A stretch of 64,000 nt of DNA from Eubacteriaceae bacterium (GTDB lineage: Bacteria; Bacillota; Clostridia; Lachnospirales; Lachnospiraceae), in the NCBI GenBank assembly GCA_902363805.1, contig CABJBF010000002.1, positions 310,001-374,000 on the forward strand. The letters run 5' to 3'. Within the stretch, counting starts at the first letter, position 1. Every line of letters starts with the position of its first letter. A program made the position numbers and the translations under genes. A model generated the notes under the pieces. That model was not told the DNA's origin. It ran no database searches and saw nothing but the letters and a program-made list of their open reading frames with translations. Positions 9,352 to 17,299 of this stretch are shown piece by piece.

Positions 9352-11493
9352 ATGAATATTAATTTGACAATAGCACAGGAATTAAATGTTAAAGAATGGC
9401 AGGTAGAGGCTGCTGTAAAACTTATTGATGAAGGAAATACAATCCCTTTTATTGCGAGATACAGAAAACCTGTAACAGGAGAACTTAATGACGAACAGTT
9501 AAGAACTTTAGATGAAAGATTAAAATATTTAAGGAACTTAGAAGAAAAGAAAGAAACAGTATTAGCTTCAATTGAAGAACAAGGAAAATTAACAGATGAA
9601 TTAAAGAAAAAAATCATGGATGCACAAACTATTGTTGCAGTAGATGATTTATATCGTCCATACAGACCAAAAAGAAGAACAAGAGCAACAGATGCTAAAG
9701 AAAAAGGCTTAGAACCTTTAGCAAATATAATTATGCTTCAAATTACTAAAAATCAGATAACAAAAGAAGCAGAAGTTTTTGTTAATCCTGAAAAAGGAGT
9801 TGAAAACGTTGAACAGGCTATTCAGGGTGCAAAAGATATAATTGCTGAAATGATTTCTGATAATGCTGAATATAGAAATGCAATACGAAAGTTAGTCCTA
9901 AAACAGGGAATGATTGCTTCAGAGGCAAAAAATAAAGAAGAAAAGACGGTTTATGATAATTACTATGAATATAGTGAATCAGTAGCAAAGATTCCCGGAC
10001 ATAGAATTTTGGCGATTAATCGTGGTGAAAAAGAAAAAATATTAAATGTTACAGTTGAAATGCCGGAAGAAGCAATAATAAATGCGTTAGTAAAAACAAC
10101 TATAATTAGAGATAACCAAAATACTTCTGATATAATTAAAGATGCTGTACAGGACAGTTTTAAACGACTTATTCAGCCTGCAATCGAAAGAGAAATCAGA
10201 AATTTACTTACTGAAAAAGCAGAGGATGGGGCGATTAAAGTATTTGGACAGAATTTAAAACAATTATTAATGCAACCGCCAATTATTGGGAAAACTGTTT
10301 TGGGCTGGGATCCGGCGTTTAGAACAGGTTGCAAAATAGCAATTGTTGACCCTACCGGAAAAGTATTATATACGACAGTAATTTTTCCAACAGCACCGCA
10401 AAATAAAATAGAAGAATCGAAGAAAATAATTCTTGGCCTGATAGACAAATATAATGTTGATTTAATTTCGCTTGGTAATGGAACAGCCTCTAGAGAATCA
10501 GAAGCTGTAATTGTGGATATTATAAAAGAATCCAAAAGAAAAGTTCAATATATTATTGTTAATGAAGCCGGGGCTTCAGTATATTCTGCAAGCAAACTTG
10601 CAACTGAGGAATTCCCTAATTTTGATGTTGGACAAAGAAGTGCTACATCTATGGCGAGAAGATTACAGGATCCATTGGCTGAATTAGTTAAAATTGAACC
10701 TAAGGCTATTGGTGTAGGTCAATATCAGCATGATATGAATCAGAAAAAATTAGAAACAACACTTTCAGGTGTAGTTGAAGATTGTGTAAATAGTGTGGGA
10801 GTAGACTTAAATACTGCATCTGCTCCATTGCTACAGTATGTTTCAGGAATTAACAAAACACTTGCGAAAAATATTGTCGAGTATAGAGAAGAAAATGGCA
10901 TTTTTAACAGTAGAAAAGATTTACTTAAGGTTGCCAAACTTGGACCAAAAGCATTTGAGCAATGTGCAGGATTTTTGCGTATAAGAGATGGAAAAGAGCC
11001 TTTAGATAATACAAGTGTTCATCCTGAAAGCTATAAAGCAGCAAAGGCTTTGCTTAAATTATTTGATTATTCTGAAAAAGATATAGCTTTAGGAATTAAA
11101 GATTTGCAGAAAAAGATTACAGATAATAAGAAAGTTGCAGATGAAATAGGAACAGATGAAATTACATTGATGGATATAGTTAAGGAAATAGAAAAGCCGG
11201 GAAGAGATCCTAGAGATGAAATGCCAAAGCCTGTATTAAAGAGTGACGTTTTAGACTTTGATGACTTAAAAGAAGGAATGATTCTTAAGGGAACAGTTAG
11301 AAATGTAATTGACTTTGGTGCATTTGTAGATATAGGGGTTCATCAGGATGGACTTGTACATATATCTGAACTTAGTGATAAATATATAAAACACCCACTT
11401 GAAGTAGTGAGTGTTGGTGACATAGTTGATGTTAAAGTGTTAAGTGTTGACAAGAGCAAAAAGCGTATTCAACTTACAATGAAGAATATATAA
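9352..11493 (+). CDS. tex: Tex-family RNA-binding transcription accessory protein
   Basis: 713 residues from ATG 9352, which has AAAGG seven bases upstream; an in-frame ATG at 9337 overlaps that SD and is rejected. Domain order is the standard Tex one: N-terminal helical region (TIAQELNVKEWQVEAAVKLI), YqgF/RNase H-like fold (VLGWDPAFRTGCKIAIVD to NEAGASVYSASKLA), helix-hairpin-helix region (VNSVGVDLNTASAPLLQYVSG) and a C-terminal S1 RNA-binding domain (KGTVRNVIDFGAFVDIGVHQDGLVHISELS). Tex binds nucleic acid and is homologous to eukaryotic Spt6. It appears monocistronic, with a 260-base AT-rich upstream gap. Confidence 0.95.
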   Translation: MNINLTIAQELNVKEWQVEAAVKLIDEGNTIPFIARYRKPVTGELNDEQLRTLDERLKYLRNLEEKKETVLASIEEQGKLTDELKKKIMDAQTIVAVDDLYRPYRPKRRTRATDAKEKGLEPLANIIMLQITKNQITKEAEVFVNPEKGVENVEQAIQGAKDIIAEMISDNAEYRNAIRKLVLKQGMIASEAKNKEEKTVYDNYYEYSESVAKIPGHRILAINRGEKEKILNVTVEMPEEAIINALVKTTIIRDNQNTSDIIKDAVQDSFKRLIQPAIEREIRNLLTEKAEDGAIKVFGQNLKQLLMQPPIIGKTVLGWDPAFRTGCKIAIVDPTGKVLYTTVIFPTAPQNKIEESKKIILGLIDKYNVDLISLGNGTASRESEAVIVDIIKESKRKVQYIIVNEAGASVYSASKLATEEFPNFDVGQRSATSMARRLQDPLAELVKIEPKAIGVGQYQHDMNQKKLETTLSGVVEDCVNSVGVDLNTASAPLLQYVSGINKTLAKNIVEYREENGIFNSRKDLLKVAKLGPKAFEQCAGFLRIRDGKEPLDNTSVHPESYKAAKALLKLFDYSEKDIALGIKDLQKKITDNKKVADEIGTDEITLMDIVKEIEKPGRDPRDEMPKPVLKSDVLDFDDLKEGMILKGTVRNVIDFGAFVDIGVHQDGLVHISELSDKYIKHPLEVVSVGDIVDVKVLSVDKSKKRIQLTMKNI

Positions 11494-11513
11494 TAAAAAA
11501 TGATTTTGGATGC

Positions 11514-11702
11514 AAAAGCCTAAGATTTACTTTGATGCTCATATTGGGGCAGGTACCAAGACCTTTTGCCCGCTTATGAGCAAATTTATGTGGGCTTAGA
11601 TCTTTTAAAACTGATATCATTAAACAGCTTTAAACCAATCGACTGTGAAGGTTTTGAAATGATTTGCCTGTGGACTTAATTTTTTATTTTTGTCCCAGGC
11701 AA
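11514..11702 (+). ncRNA. Candidate structured RNA in the tex 3' intergenic region
   Basis: This 190-base stretch folds by eye into three consecutive helical domains. Domain 1 (11514-11606) is a three-tier stem: AAAAG-CTAAG with CTTAG-CTTTT, then GCTCATA with TATGAGC, then GGGCAGGT with ACC-TTTTGCCC. Domain 2 (11616-11663) closes with ATCATT/AATGAT around AAACC/GGTTT. Domain 3 (11664-11702) pairs TTGCCTGTGGAC with GTCCCAGGCAA around a T-rich loop. G+C is higher than in surrounding intergenic DNA and no ORF fills it. I could not match it to a family with confidence. The strand is assumed from tex and the T-rich 3' side. Confidence 0.5.
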
Positions 11703-12486
11703 TTATTATTTCTCTAAAAGAAGGTTCATCTAAAGGTAATAATGTAACTTTAACAGCAACGACTAAGCCGTCATTATATGTATATTTAGGAGATGAATAT
11801 GATATAAGTTATGCAAAATTATATCAGGGTTCTACTAATGAGGCGTTTTATAATTCTTATTGTAAGAAATATAAAATTTATTGTTCGACAGATATTGTTT
11901 CAAAAGATAATGAAGGTGAAATTATGTAGAAAGTTATGCTGAGTATTGTTCATTATGTGATTTATCAGTATTTACTACTGATGATAGATATTTGCTTGGA
12001 GAAAAAGAGGATAATCATCAGAATGTCTTGTTTATAGGAAATTCTATGACATATTATAATAATTTAGCTAATGTTGTAAGTGGATTGGCAAATTATTATG
12101 TACATGACATTACATGTACGGCAGCAACAAACGGCGGTAAAAATCTGATTTTCCAGTCAACGGCAGATAATGTTGTGTCAGCAGTTAAAAAAGGTGGATA
12201 TGAAATAGTTGTAATTCAGGATATTGTTGGTGGATTTGATGCTGATAAACATATGAAAGGTGTAAAGGTGATTACGGAATTGATAAGACAATATAATCCT
12301 GATGCAAGGATTATTTCATACATGCCTTGGCCTGTAAAAGGTTCATTAATTAAAAATAGTCTGGTACCGTATTTTACATATAACTATATAAAAGTTGCCC
12401 GTACTTATGATACAGTTCTTGCTCCTGCAGGAGAAGCTTTTTATGAAATATATAATGCGGGATATGATTTATCTTTTAATGATTAG
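11690..12486 (+). pseudogene. Broken SGNH-hydrolase (DUF4886-like) gene, truncated and frameshifted
   Basis: Two reading frames together encode one protein. Frame one runs from about 11690 (Ig/adhesin-like beta-rich segment, LKEGSSKGNNVTLTATTKPS) to a TAG at 11927. The next frame is open through the same region and continues as SYAEYCSLCDLSVFTTDDRY into NVLFIGNSMTYYNN, the GNS nucleophile block of SGNH/DUF4886 hydrolases, then to a stop at 12486. A one-base indel near 11915-11930 explains the switch. There is no start codon with an SD, and the frame stops at YDLSFND, just where the catalytic D-x-x-H block would follow. N-terminal part, frame and C-terminal catalytic residues are therefore lost. 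Confidence 0.7.
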
Positions 12487-12517
12487 TAGCTTTTATTTAA
12501 ATTAATTTAAAAAAATG

Positions 12518-12546
12518 TTGACAGACGTGACGTATTATGATAATAT
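12518..12546 (+). promoter_or_regulatory. Promoter for tRNA-Leu(AAG)
   Basis: TTGACA at 12518-12523, a 17-base spacer and TAATAT at 12541-12546. A perfect -35 with near-consensus -10, about 31 bases before the tRNA, is what a housekeeping sigma factor would use. Confidence 0.75.
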
Positions 12547-12577
12547 TTTTCTTGCGTCAAGCGAAAGCAAGATGTAA

Positions 12578-12662
12578 GCGGAAGTGTCGGAACTGGCAGA
12601 CGAGCAAGACTAAGGATCTTGTGGCTATTGCAGTCGTGTGGGTTCAAGTCCCATCTTCCGCA
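12578..12662 (+). tRNA. tRNA-Leu (anticodon AAG)
   Basis: Acceptor stem GCGGAAG pairs with CTTCCGC, discriminator A. The anticodon arm CAAGA-CTAAGGA-TCTTG gives anticodon AAG, reading CUU (and more if A34 is deaminated). A long variable arm (TGGCTATTGCAGTCG region) and a T arm GTGGG-TTCAAGT-CCCAT mark a class II leucine tRNA. CCA is not encoded. It lies downstream of a consensus promoter and upstream of a terminator. Confidence 0.95.
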
Positions 12663-12776
12663 TTTTTTATACCTAAAAATAAGGTATATATTTGGGGTGG
12701 TACATATTTATTAGATAAAATATTAAATAAAGTTTGAAAAACTATAAAACTAAATTTGTATATTTATTTTAAATGA

Positions 12777-12801
12777 CAAACACCCTAAGAGGTGTTTTTT
12801 T
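12777..12801 (+). terminator. Terminator after tRNA-Leu(AAG)
   Basis: AACACC-CTAAGA-GGTGTT followed by seven T residues. The repeat array starts immediately after the T run. Confidence 0.85.
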
Positions 12802-13298
12802 GTTATGCACAATGAGCCAAATACTTTCAGTTTTTTGCTTGCAAAAAAAACTGAAAGTATTTGGCGAATGTATAATCACTGAGAAGTAGCGAAGCGGATT
12901 CGAAGTGTTATACATGGTGAAGCCATGTGCATAACAAAAATAAAAAAGTAAAACAATTAGTTTTTTGCTTGCAAAAAAAACTGAAAGTATTTGGCGAATG
13001 TATAATCACTGAGAAGTAGCGAAGCGGATTCGAAGTGTTATACATGGTGAAGCCATGTGCATAACAAAAATAAAAAAAAGTAAAGCAATTAGTTTTTTGC
13101 TTGCAAAAAAAACTGAAAGTATTTGGCGAATGTATAATCACTGAGAAGTAGCGAAGCGGATTCGAAGTGTTATACATGGTGAAGCCATGTGCATAACAAA
13201 AATAAAAAAAAGTAAAGCAATTAGTTTTTTGCTTGCAAAAAAAAACTGAAAGTATTTGGCGAATGTATAATCACTGAGAAGTAGCGAAGCGGATTCGA
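12802..13298. repeat. Tandem array of four palindromic intergenic repeat units
   Basis: Units start near 12829, 12959, 13091 and 13223 (periods 130, 132, 132). The complete first unit (12802-12935) is bounded by GTTATGCAC and GTGCATAAC. Inside are a stem of about 22 bp (CCAAATACTTTCAG ... CTGAAAGTATTTGG) and a second stem (TGTATAATCACT with AGTGTTATACA). Units 2 and 3 lack the left GTTATGCAC end; unit 4 is cut short at GCGGATTCGAG, directly before the SD of the beta-helix gene. Related copies lie at 27.8 kb and 48.1 kb. The ORF readable on the minus strand here is just the repeat translated twice. Confidence 0.9.
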
Positions 13299-13313
13299 GA
13301 ATTGGAGGATTTT

Positions 13314-14327
13314 ATGAAGATGAGTAAAAAGATAATTTATGTAACGTTAATTGTAATGATGAGTTTTTTTACAATATTTGCACAAAATAATGTAATGGCC
13401 GCAAAAAAAGAAAATAAAGTATATACAATATCAAAGAAAAGCAAATTGATTGACGTAGGTTCACACTTATATTCTACATATGGTTCTGATTATGTGAATA
13501 AATATACAAGAGATTGGTATTTGTTCCGCTCATATCTTGAAAAACTTGAGGTGTCAGGAGGTGGAAAATTAATTGTAAAAAAAGGAACATATAATATTAC
13601 AAATACACTTTGTATTCCGTCAAATGTCGAAATTATATTTGAAGATGGTGTTGTAATTAATAAAACAACAGATACACATACTAAGAAATTCCATGCAGGA
13701 GTAACCTTATTTGAATTTGTGCCTGCCGCAAAATATGATAAGAAAAATTGGAGCAAAGAATATAATGGAGTACATGACTCAAGTATAATTGGAAAAGGTA
13801 AAGTTACTATTAATACTAATAACGTATACCAGTCTGTTGCAGTAACAATGTGTCATAATCAGAATATTACTATAAAAGGAATTACATTTGAAAATCTGAA
13901 CGAATGTCATTTTATTGAATTAGATGCAAGTAAGAATGTGAAAATACTTAATTGTACATTTAGAAATGCAGAAGGATATAATAAAAACAGAGAGGCAATT
14001 AATATAGACACACCTGACGATTCTACGGATGGCTTTTCGAAAACATGGGCTAAAAACGATCAAACACCTAATGTTAAAGTTTTAATTAAAAAATGTAAAT
14101 TTAATAATGTAATAGTAGCAATTGGAACTCATAGATATAGCGATAATGGTGGAATTGTTTATCATAAAAACATCACCATAGAAGACTGTAATATTAAAAA
14201 AGCAAAAAGTTATGGAATAAATTGTTTAGCATGGGCAAATTGTAATATAAGAAATAATAAAATAAACAGTTATGATGAGAGTATAAGGCAAAGAGAAACA
14301 AAGAATATAAAAATAAAGAATAATTAA
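13314..14327 (+). CDS. Secreted right-handed beta-helix (pectate lyase-fold) protein
   Basis: 337 residues from ATG 13314, five bases after GGAGG; the upstream in-frame TTG overlaps the SD. A signal peptide is clear: MKMSKK, then a hydrophobic run with VMMSFFTIFAQ and a likely AxA-type cleavage site in NNVMAAKK. The mature part shows GGGKLIVKKGTYNI and successive parallel-beta turns (NITIKGITFEN, NVKILNCTFRNAEG, VKVLIKKCKFNN, NITIEDCNIKKA), the pattern of pectate lyase superfamily / GH28-like folds. Substrate is probably a polysaccharide, but no catalytic residues can be assigned by eye. It may be cut short at the 3' end, since the coil count is low. It lies between two tRNA-Leu genes, next to the repeat array. 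Confidence 0.75.
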   Translation: MKMSKKIIYVTLIVMMSFFTIFAQNNVMAAKKENKVYTISKKSKLIDVGSHLYSTYGSDYVNKYTRDWYLFRSYLEKLEVSGGGKLIVKKGTYNITNTLCIPSNVEIIFEDGVVINKTTDTHTKKFHAGVTLFEFVPAAKYDKKNWSKEYNGVHDSSIIGKGKVTINTNNVYQSVAVTMCHNQNITIKGITFENLNECHFIELDASKNVKILNCTFRNAEGYNKNREAINIDTPDDSTDGFSKTWAKNDQTPNVKVLIKKCKFNNVIVAIGTHRYSDNGGIVYHKNITIEDCNIKKAKSYGINCLAWANCNIRNNKINSYDESIRQRETKNIKIKNN

Positions 14328-14505
14328 AAGGTTATTGAGTAGATTCAGAGTATAAATATATGTATTTAGCATTAGGGAAAGTTCAAATGAATTATGATAA
14401 ATAATCCATCTCTCTTATTTGCAAAAACGCTTGCTATTTCCGGCATAATATGATAGTAATATATAGGATGAAAATTAAGAAAGTTAAGCAAATAAGAGGC
14501 TTTTT

Positions 14506-14589
14506 GCAGTCGTGGCGGAATTGGTATACGCGCATGATTCAGGTTCATGTTTTCGCAAGAAAGTGTGGGTTCAAGTCCCATCGACTGCA
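14506..14589 (+). tRNA. tRNA-Leu (anticodon CAG)
   Basis: Acceptor GCAGTCG with CGACTGC and discriminator A. Anticodon arm CATGA-TTCAGGT-TCATG gives CAG, reading CUG. It has a class II variable arm (TTTTCGCAAGAAA) and a T arm with GGTTCAAGTCCC. CCA is not encoded. It is the second leucine tRNA in 2 kb, with the beta-helix gene between them. Confidence 0.95.
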
Positions 14590-14607
14590 TTTGTTTTGAT
14601 TAAAATT

Positions 14608-14660
14608 ATAACGATTAAAAATACCATTTCAATTTTTGAAATGGTATTTTTAATCGTTAT
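14608..14660. terminator. 25-bp perfect palindrome, terminator after tRNA-Leu(CAG)
   Basis: Positions 14608-14632 are perfectly complementary to 14636-14660 around a three-base TTT loop. The core CCATTTCAA / TTGAAATGG is flanked by A-rich and T-rich tracts, so it can terminate in both directions. The stem is unusually long and perfect for a simple terminator. Confidence 0.75.
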
Positions 14661-14835
14661 GATGAAAAAAGTTGTAAAAAAATATCTGATACATAACTGA
14701 TTTTGTTGTATAATATCAGTTAGTAATTATAGAAATTAACAAAATAAACGAAGTTCGTTTCTAATGAATGTTTTTAACTAATGACCGCCAACCAAATGGA
14801 GAGGCAATGCTTATTAATATGAGTGGAGGAACAAT

Positions 14836-16596
14836 ATGTTTTATCCTGATGAAATAATAGAAGAAGTAAGAAATCAAAATGACATAGTAGATGTAATAAG
14901 TGAATATGTTAAATTACAGAAGAAAGGTGCTAATTATTTTGGACTTTGTCCATTTCATAATGAAAAATCACCGTCTTTTTCTGTTTCTCCGGGAAAACAA
15001 ATGTATTATTGTTTCGGATGTGGTGAAGGAGGAAATGTTATTTCATTTGTAATGAAATATGAAAACTACTCTTTCATAGAAGCAGTTCAGATGTTAGCTT
15101 CCAGAGCAGGAATAGAATTGCCGCAGGTTACCAGGTCAAAGGAAGAAAAGGAGAATGCAGATAAAAGATCTCAAATATTAACAATAAACACTTTGGCAGC
15201 GAAATTTTATTATTACATGCTTAAATCCGAAAAAGGTGCTTTTGCATATCATTATTTGCGTGGAAGAGAATTGTCAGATAACACAATTACAGGTTTTGGA
15301 CTTGGATATTCTGATAAATACAGTGATTCATTATATAAATATATGAAAAGCAAAGGATATAAGGATGACATTTTAAAGGAAACAGGATTATTTACATTTG
15401 AAGAAAAGGGCGTTCATGATAAATTCTGGAACAGGGTAATGTTTCCTATTATGGATGTAAATAATAAAGTTATTGCCTTTGGTGGAAGAGTCATGGGTGA
15501 TGGTAAGCCTAAATACTTAAATTCTCCGGAAACAAAGGTTTTTGATAAAAGCCGTAATTTATATGGACTTAATATTGCAAGAACAAGCAGAAAGGATTAT
15601 TTACTTATCTGTGAGGGATATATGGATGTTATATCTCTTCATCAGGCAGGATTTAATAATGCGGTAGCTGCACTTGGAACATCATTTACTTCAGGCCATG
15701 CGTCGCTTATTAAGAGATATGCAAAAGAGGTTGTCCTTACATTTGACAGCGATGGAGCGGGAATCAAAGCGGCTTTAAGAGCCATACCTATTTTAAGAGA
15801 AGCCGGACTTTCAATCAAAGTATTAAGCATGAAGCCTTATAAAGACCCTGATGAGTTTATTAAGGCATTAGGACCTGAAGCGTATGAAGAAAGAATAGAG
15901 AAGGCTACTAATTATTTTATATTTCAGGTTGGAACACTTATGAACGAATATAATTTAGATGATCCATCTGAAAAGACAGAATTTCATAATAAAGTAGCAG
16001 ATATGCTTTTGGAATTTGAAGATGAGATAGAAAGAAATAACTATCTTGAATCAGTATGCAGAACTTTTAATATTCCGTTAGATGGATTAAGACAGCTTGT
16101 CAAGAAGAAAGGTCTTAATTACATTGGAAAGAAACAAAGAGAAGAAAAAGAAACAATTAAGTCAGGAAATAAAGAAAAGGAAGAGGCAGTAGTGCTTGCA
16201 CAGCAGATTTTGTTAACCTGGCTTATTGAAGAAAAAAATATTTTCGAAAGTGTTGCAAAGTATGTTTCGCCTTCAGATTTTTCTGATGATTTTTATAAAA
16301 GAGTGGCAGGCATTTTTTGGGCACAGATGGAAGAAAATGAAGCAAATCCTGCAAAAATAATTGACAATTTCCAAGATGAGGATGAGCATAAGAAAGTGGC
16401 AGCATTGTTTAATTCGCCACTTATAAATCAAAATCTGACTATGCAGGAAAAGGAAAAAGCAGTTAATGATGCAGTGATTCTTATAAAAAAGAAAAGCCTT
16501 GATGACAGGGCAAAAAATGCAACAGATATTTCTGAGATGCAGAATATAATTCAGGCTAAAGCACAGCTTGGAAAAATACACATTACATTAAATTAA
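14836..16596 (+). CDS. dnaG: DNA primase
   Basis: 586 residues, the family's usual length. It synthesises RNA primers for replication. The N-terminal CHC2 zinc finger has Cys38, His41, Cys59 and Cys62 (CPFHNEKSPSF ... YYCFGCGEGG). The TOPRIM core follows, with CEGYMDVISLHQAG near 258-271 and DSDGAGIKA near 303. The C-terminal region, about 440-586, should bind the DnaB helicase. ATG 14836 follows GTGGAGGAACA. The gene is followed after 16 bases by trmK; the sigma-factor gene rpoD, which commonly sits between them in Firmicutes, is absent. Confidence 0.97.
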   Translation: MFYPDEIIEEVRNQNDIVDVISEYVKLQKKGANYFGLCPFHNEKSPSFSVSPGKQMYYCFGCGEGGNVISFVMKYENYSFIEAVQMLASRAGIELPQVTRSKEEKENADKRSQILTINTLAAKFYYYMLKSEKGAFAYHYLRGRELSDNTITGFGLGYSDKYSDSLYKYMKSKGYKDDILKETGLFTFEEKGVHDKFWNRVMFPIMDVNNKVIAFGGRVMGDGKPKYLNSPETKVFDKSRNLYGLNIARTSRKDYLLICEGYMDVISLHQAGFNNAVAALGTSFTSGHASLIKRYAKEVVLTFDSDGAGIKAALRAIPILREAGLSIKVLSMKPYKDPDEFIKALGPEAYEERIEKATNYFIFQVGTLMNEYNLDDPSEKTEFHNKVADMLLEFEDEIERNNYLESVCRTFNIPLDGLRQLVKKKGLNYIGKKQREEKETIKSGNKEKEEAVVLAQQILLTWLIEEKNIFESVAKYVSPSDFSDDFYKRVAGIFWAQMEENEANPAKIIDNFQDEDEHKKVAALFNSPLINQNLTMQEKEKAVNDAVILIKKKSLDDRAKNATDISEMQNIIQAKAQLGKIHITLN

Positions 16597-16612
16597 ATCA
16601 GGAGTTGTACAA

Positions 16613-17299
16613 ATGACATTATCAAAAAGACTACAGGCAGTTGCAGACATGGTTACACCGGGATATGTGGTGGCAGACATAGGAACAGATCATGGATATA
16701 TTCCAATTTATTTAACTAAGAACAAAATCGCACCGAAAGCATATGCAATGGATATTAATAAGGGCCCAATTGATAGGGCGACAGAAAATATCCATATGGA
16801 AGAATTGCAGGATAAGATTAAAGCAATTCAGTCAAATGGAATGGAAAAACTTGAGCCGGGCATGGTTCAGTCGGTTGTTATCGCAGGAATGGGTGGAGAA
16901 CTTATGATTGACATTATAAGAAATTCTCCGGTTATCGGAACGCTTAAAGAGATGATTTTATCACCTCATTCTGATAAGGATTTTGTTAGAAAGACTATGA
17001 TGAAGAATAATTGGAAAATTATTGATGAAACAATGGTTAAAGATAATGACAAATATTATACAATTATGAAGGTGGTTCCGGGAAGAGAACAGAACAAATA
17101 TTCACCGGAAGAATTAATTTATGGAAGATGTTTGATTGAAAAACAAAGTGATGTATTTAAGGAGTTCCTTGATAAAGAATATGAAAAATACACACAGATT
17201 TTAGAGGTTTTGGATTGTAATGACAGCGTAATAGGACGAAACATTGAAATTCGCCGGTTACGCAAGTTAAACAGAAAGGCAAGGGGTTTGAATGGTTAA
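16613..17299 (+). CDS. trmK: tRNA (adenine22-N1)-methyltransferase TrmK
   Basis: 228 residues, class I SAM-dependent methyltransferase forming m1A22 in tRNA. The SAM-binding block is VVADIGTDHGYIPIYL (residues ~20-35), with AMDINKGP for the acidic residue after strand 2 and VVIAGMGGELM for the catalytic loop. It lies 16 bases after dnaG and overlaps the next gene by eight bases, so all three genes probably form one transcript. Its usual partner position, downstream of rpoD, is not kept here. Confidence 0.93.
   Translation: MTLSKRLQAVADMVTPGYVVADIGTDHGYIPIYLTKNKIAPKAYAMDINKGPIDRATENIHMEELQDKIKAIQSNGMEKLEPGMVQSVVIAGMGGELMIDIIRNSPVIGTLKEMILSPHSDKDFVRKTMMKNNWKIIDETMVKDNDKYYTIMKVVPGREQNKYSPEELIYGRCLIEKQSDVFKEFLDKEYEKYTQILEVLDCNDSVIGRNIEIRRLRKLNRKARGLNG

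Noticed and set aside
12537..12737. ORF across tRNA-Leu(AAG)
   Set aside because: Overlaps the tRNA; no SD and composition unlike coding DNA.
12908..13177. 89-residue minus-strand ORF containing the same 35-residue block twice
   Set aside because: It is the translation of two tandem repeat units; no SD, and the peptide repeat mirrors the DNA period.
12802..13298. Possible CRISPR array
   Set aside because: Units are about 130 bp and nearly identical throughout, with no variable spacers and no cas genes.
14372..14700. ORFs on both strands across tRNA-Leu(CAG)
   Set aside because: They read through the tRNA and the palindrome; no supporting signals.
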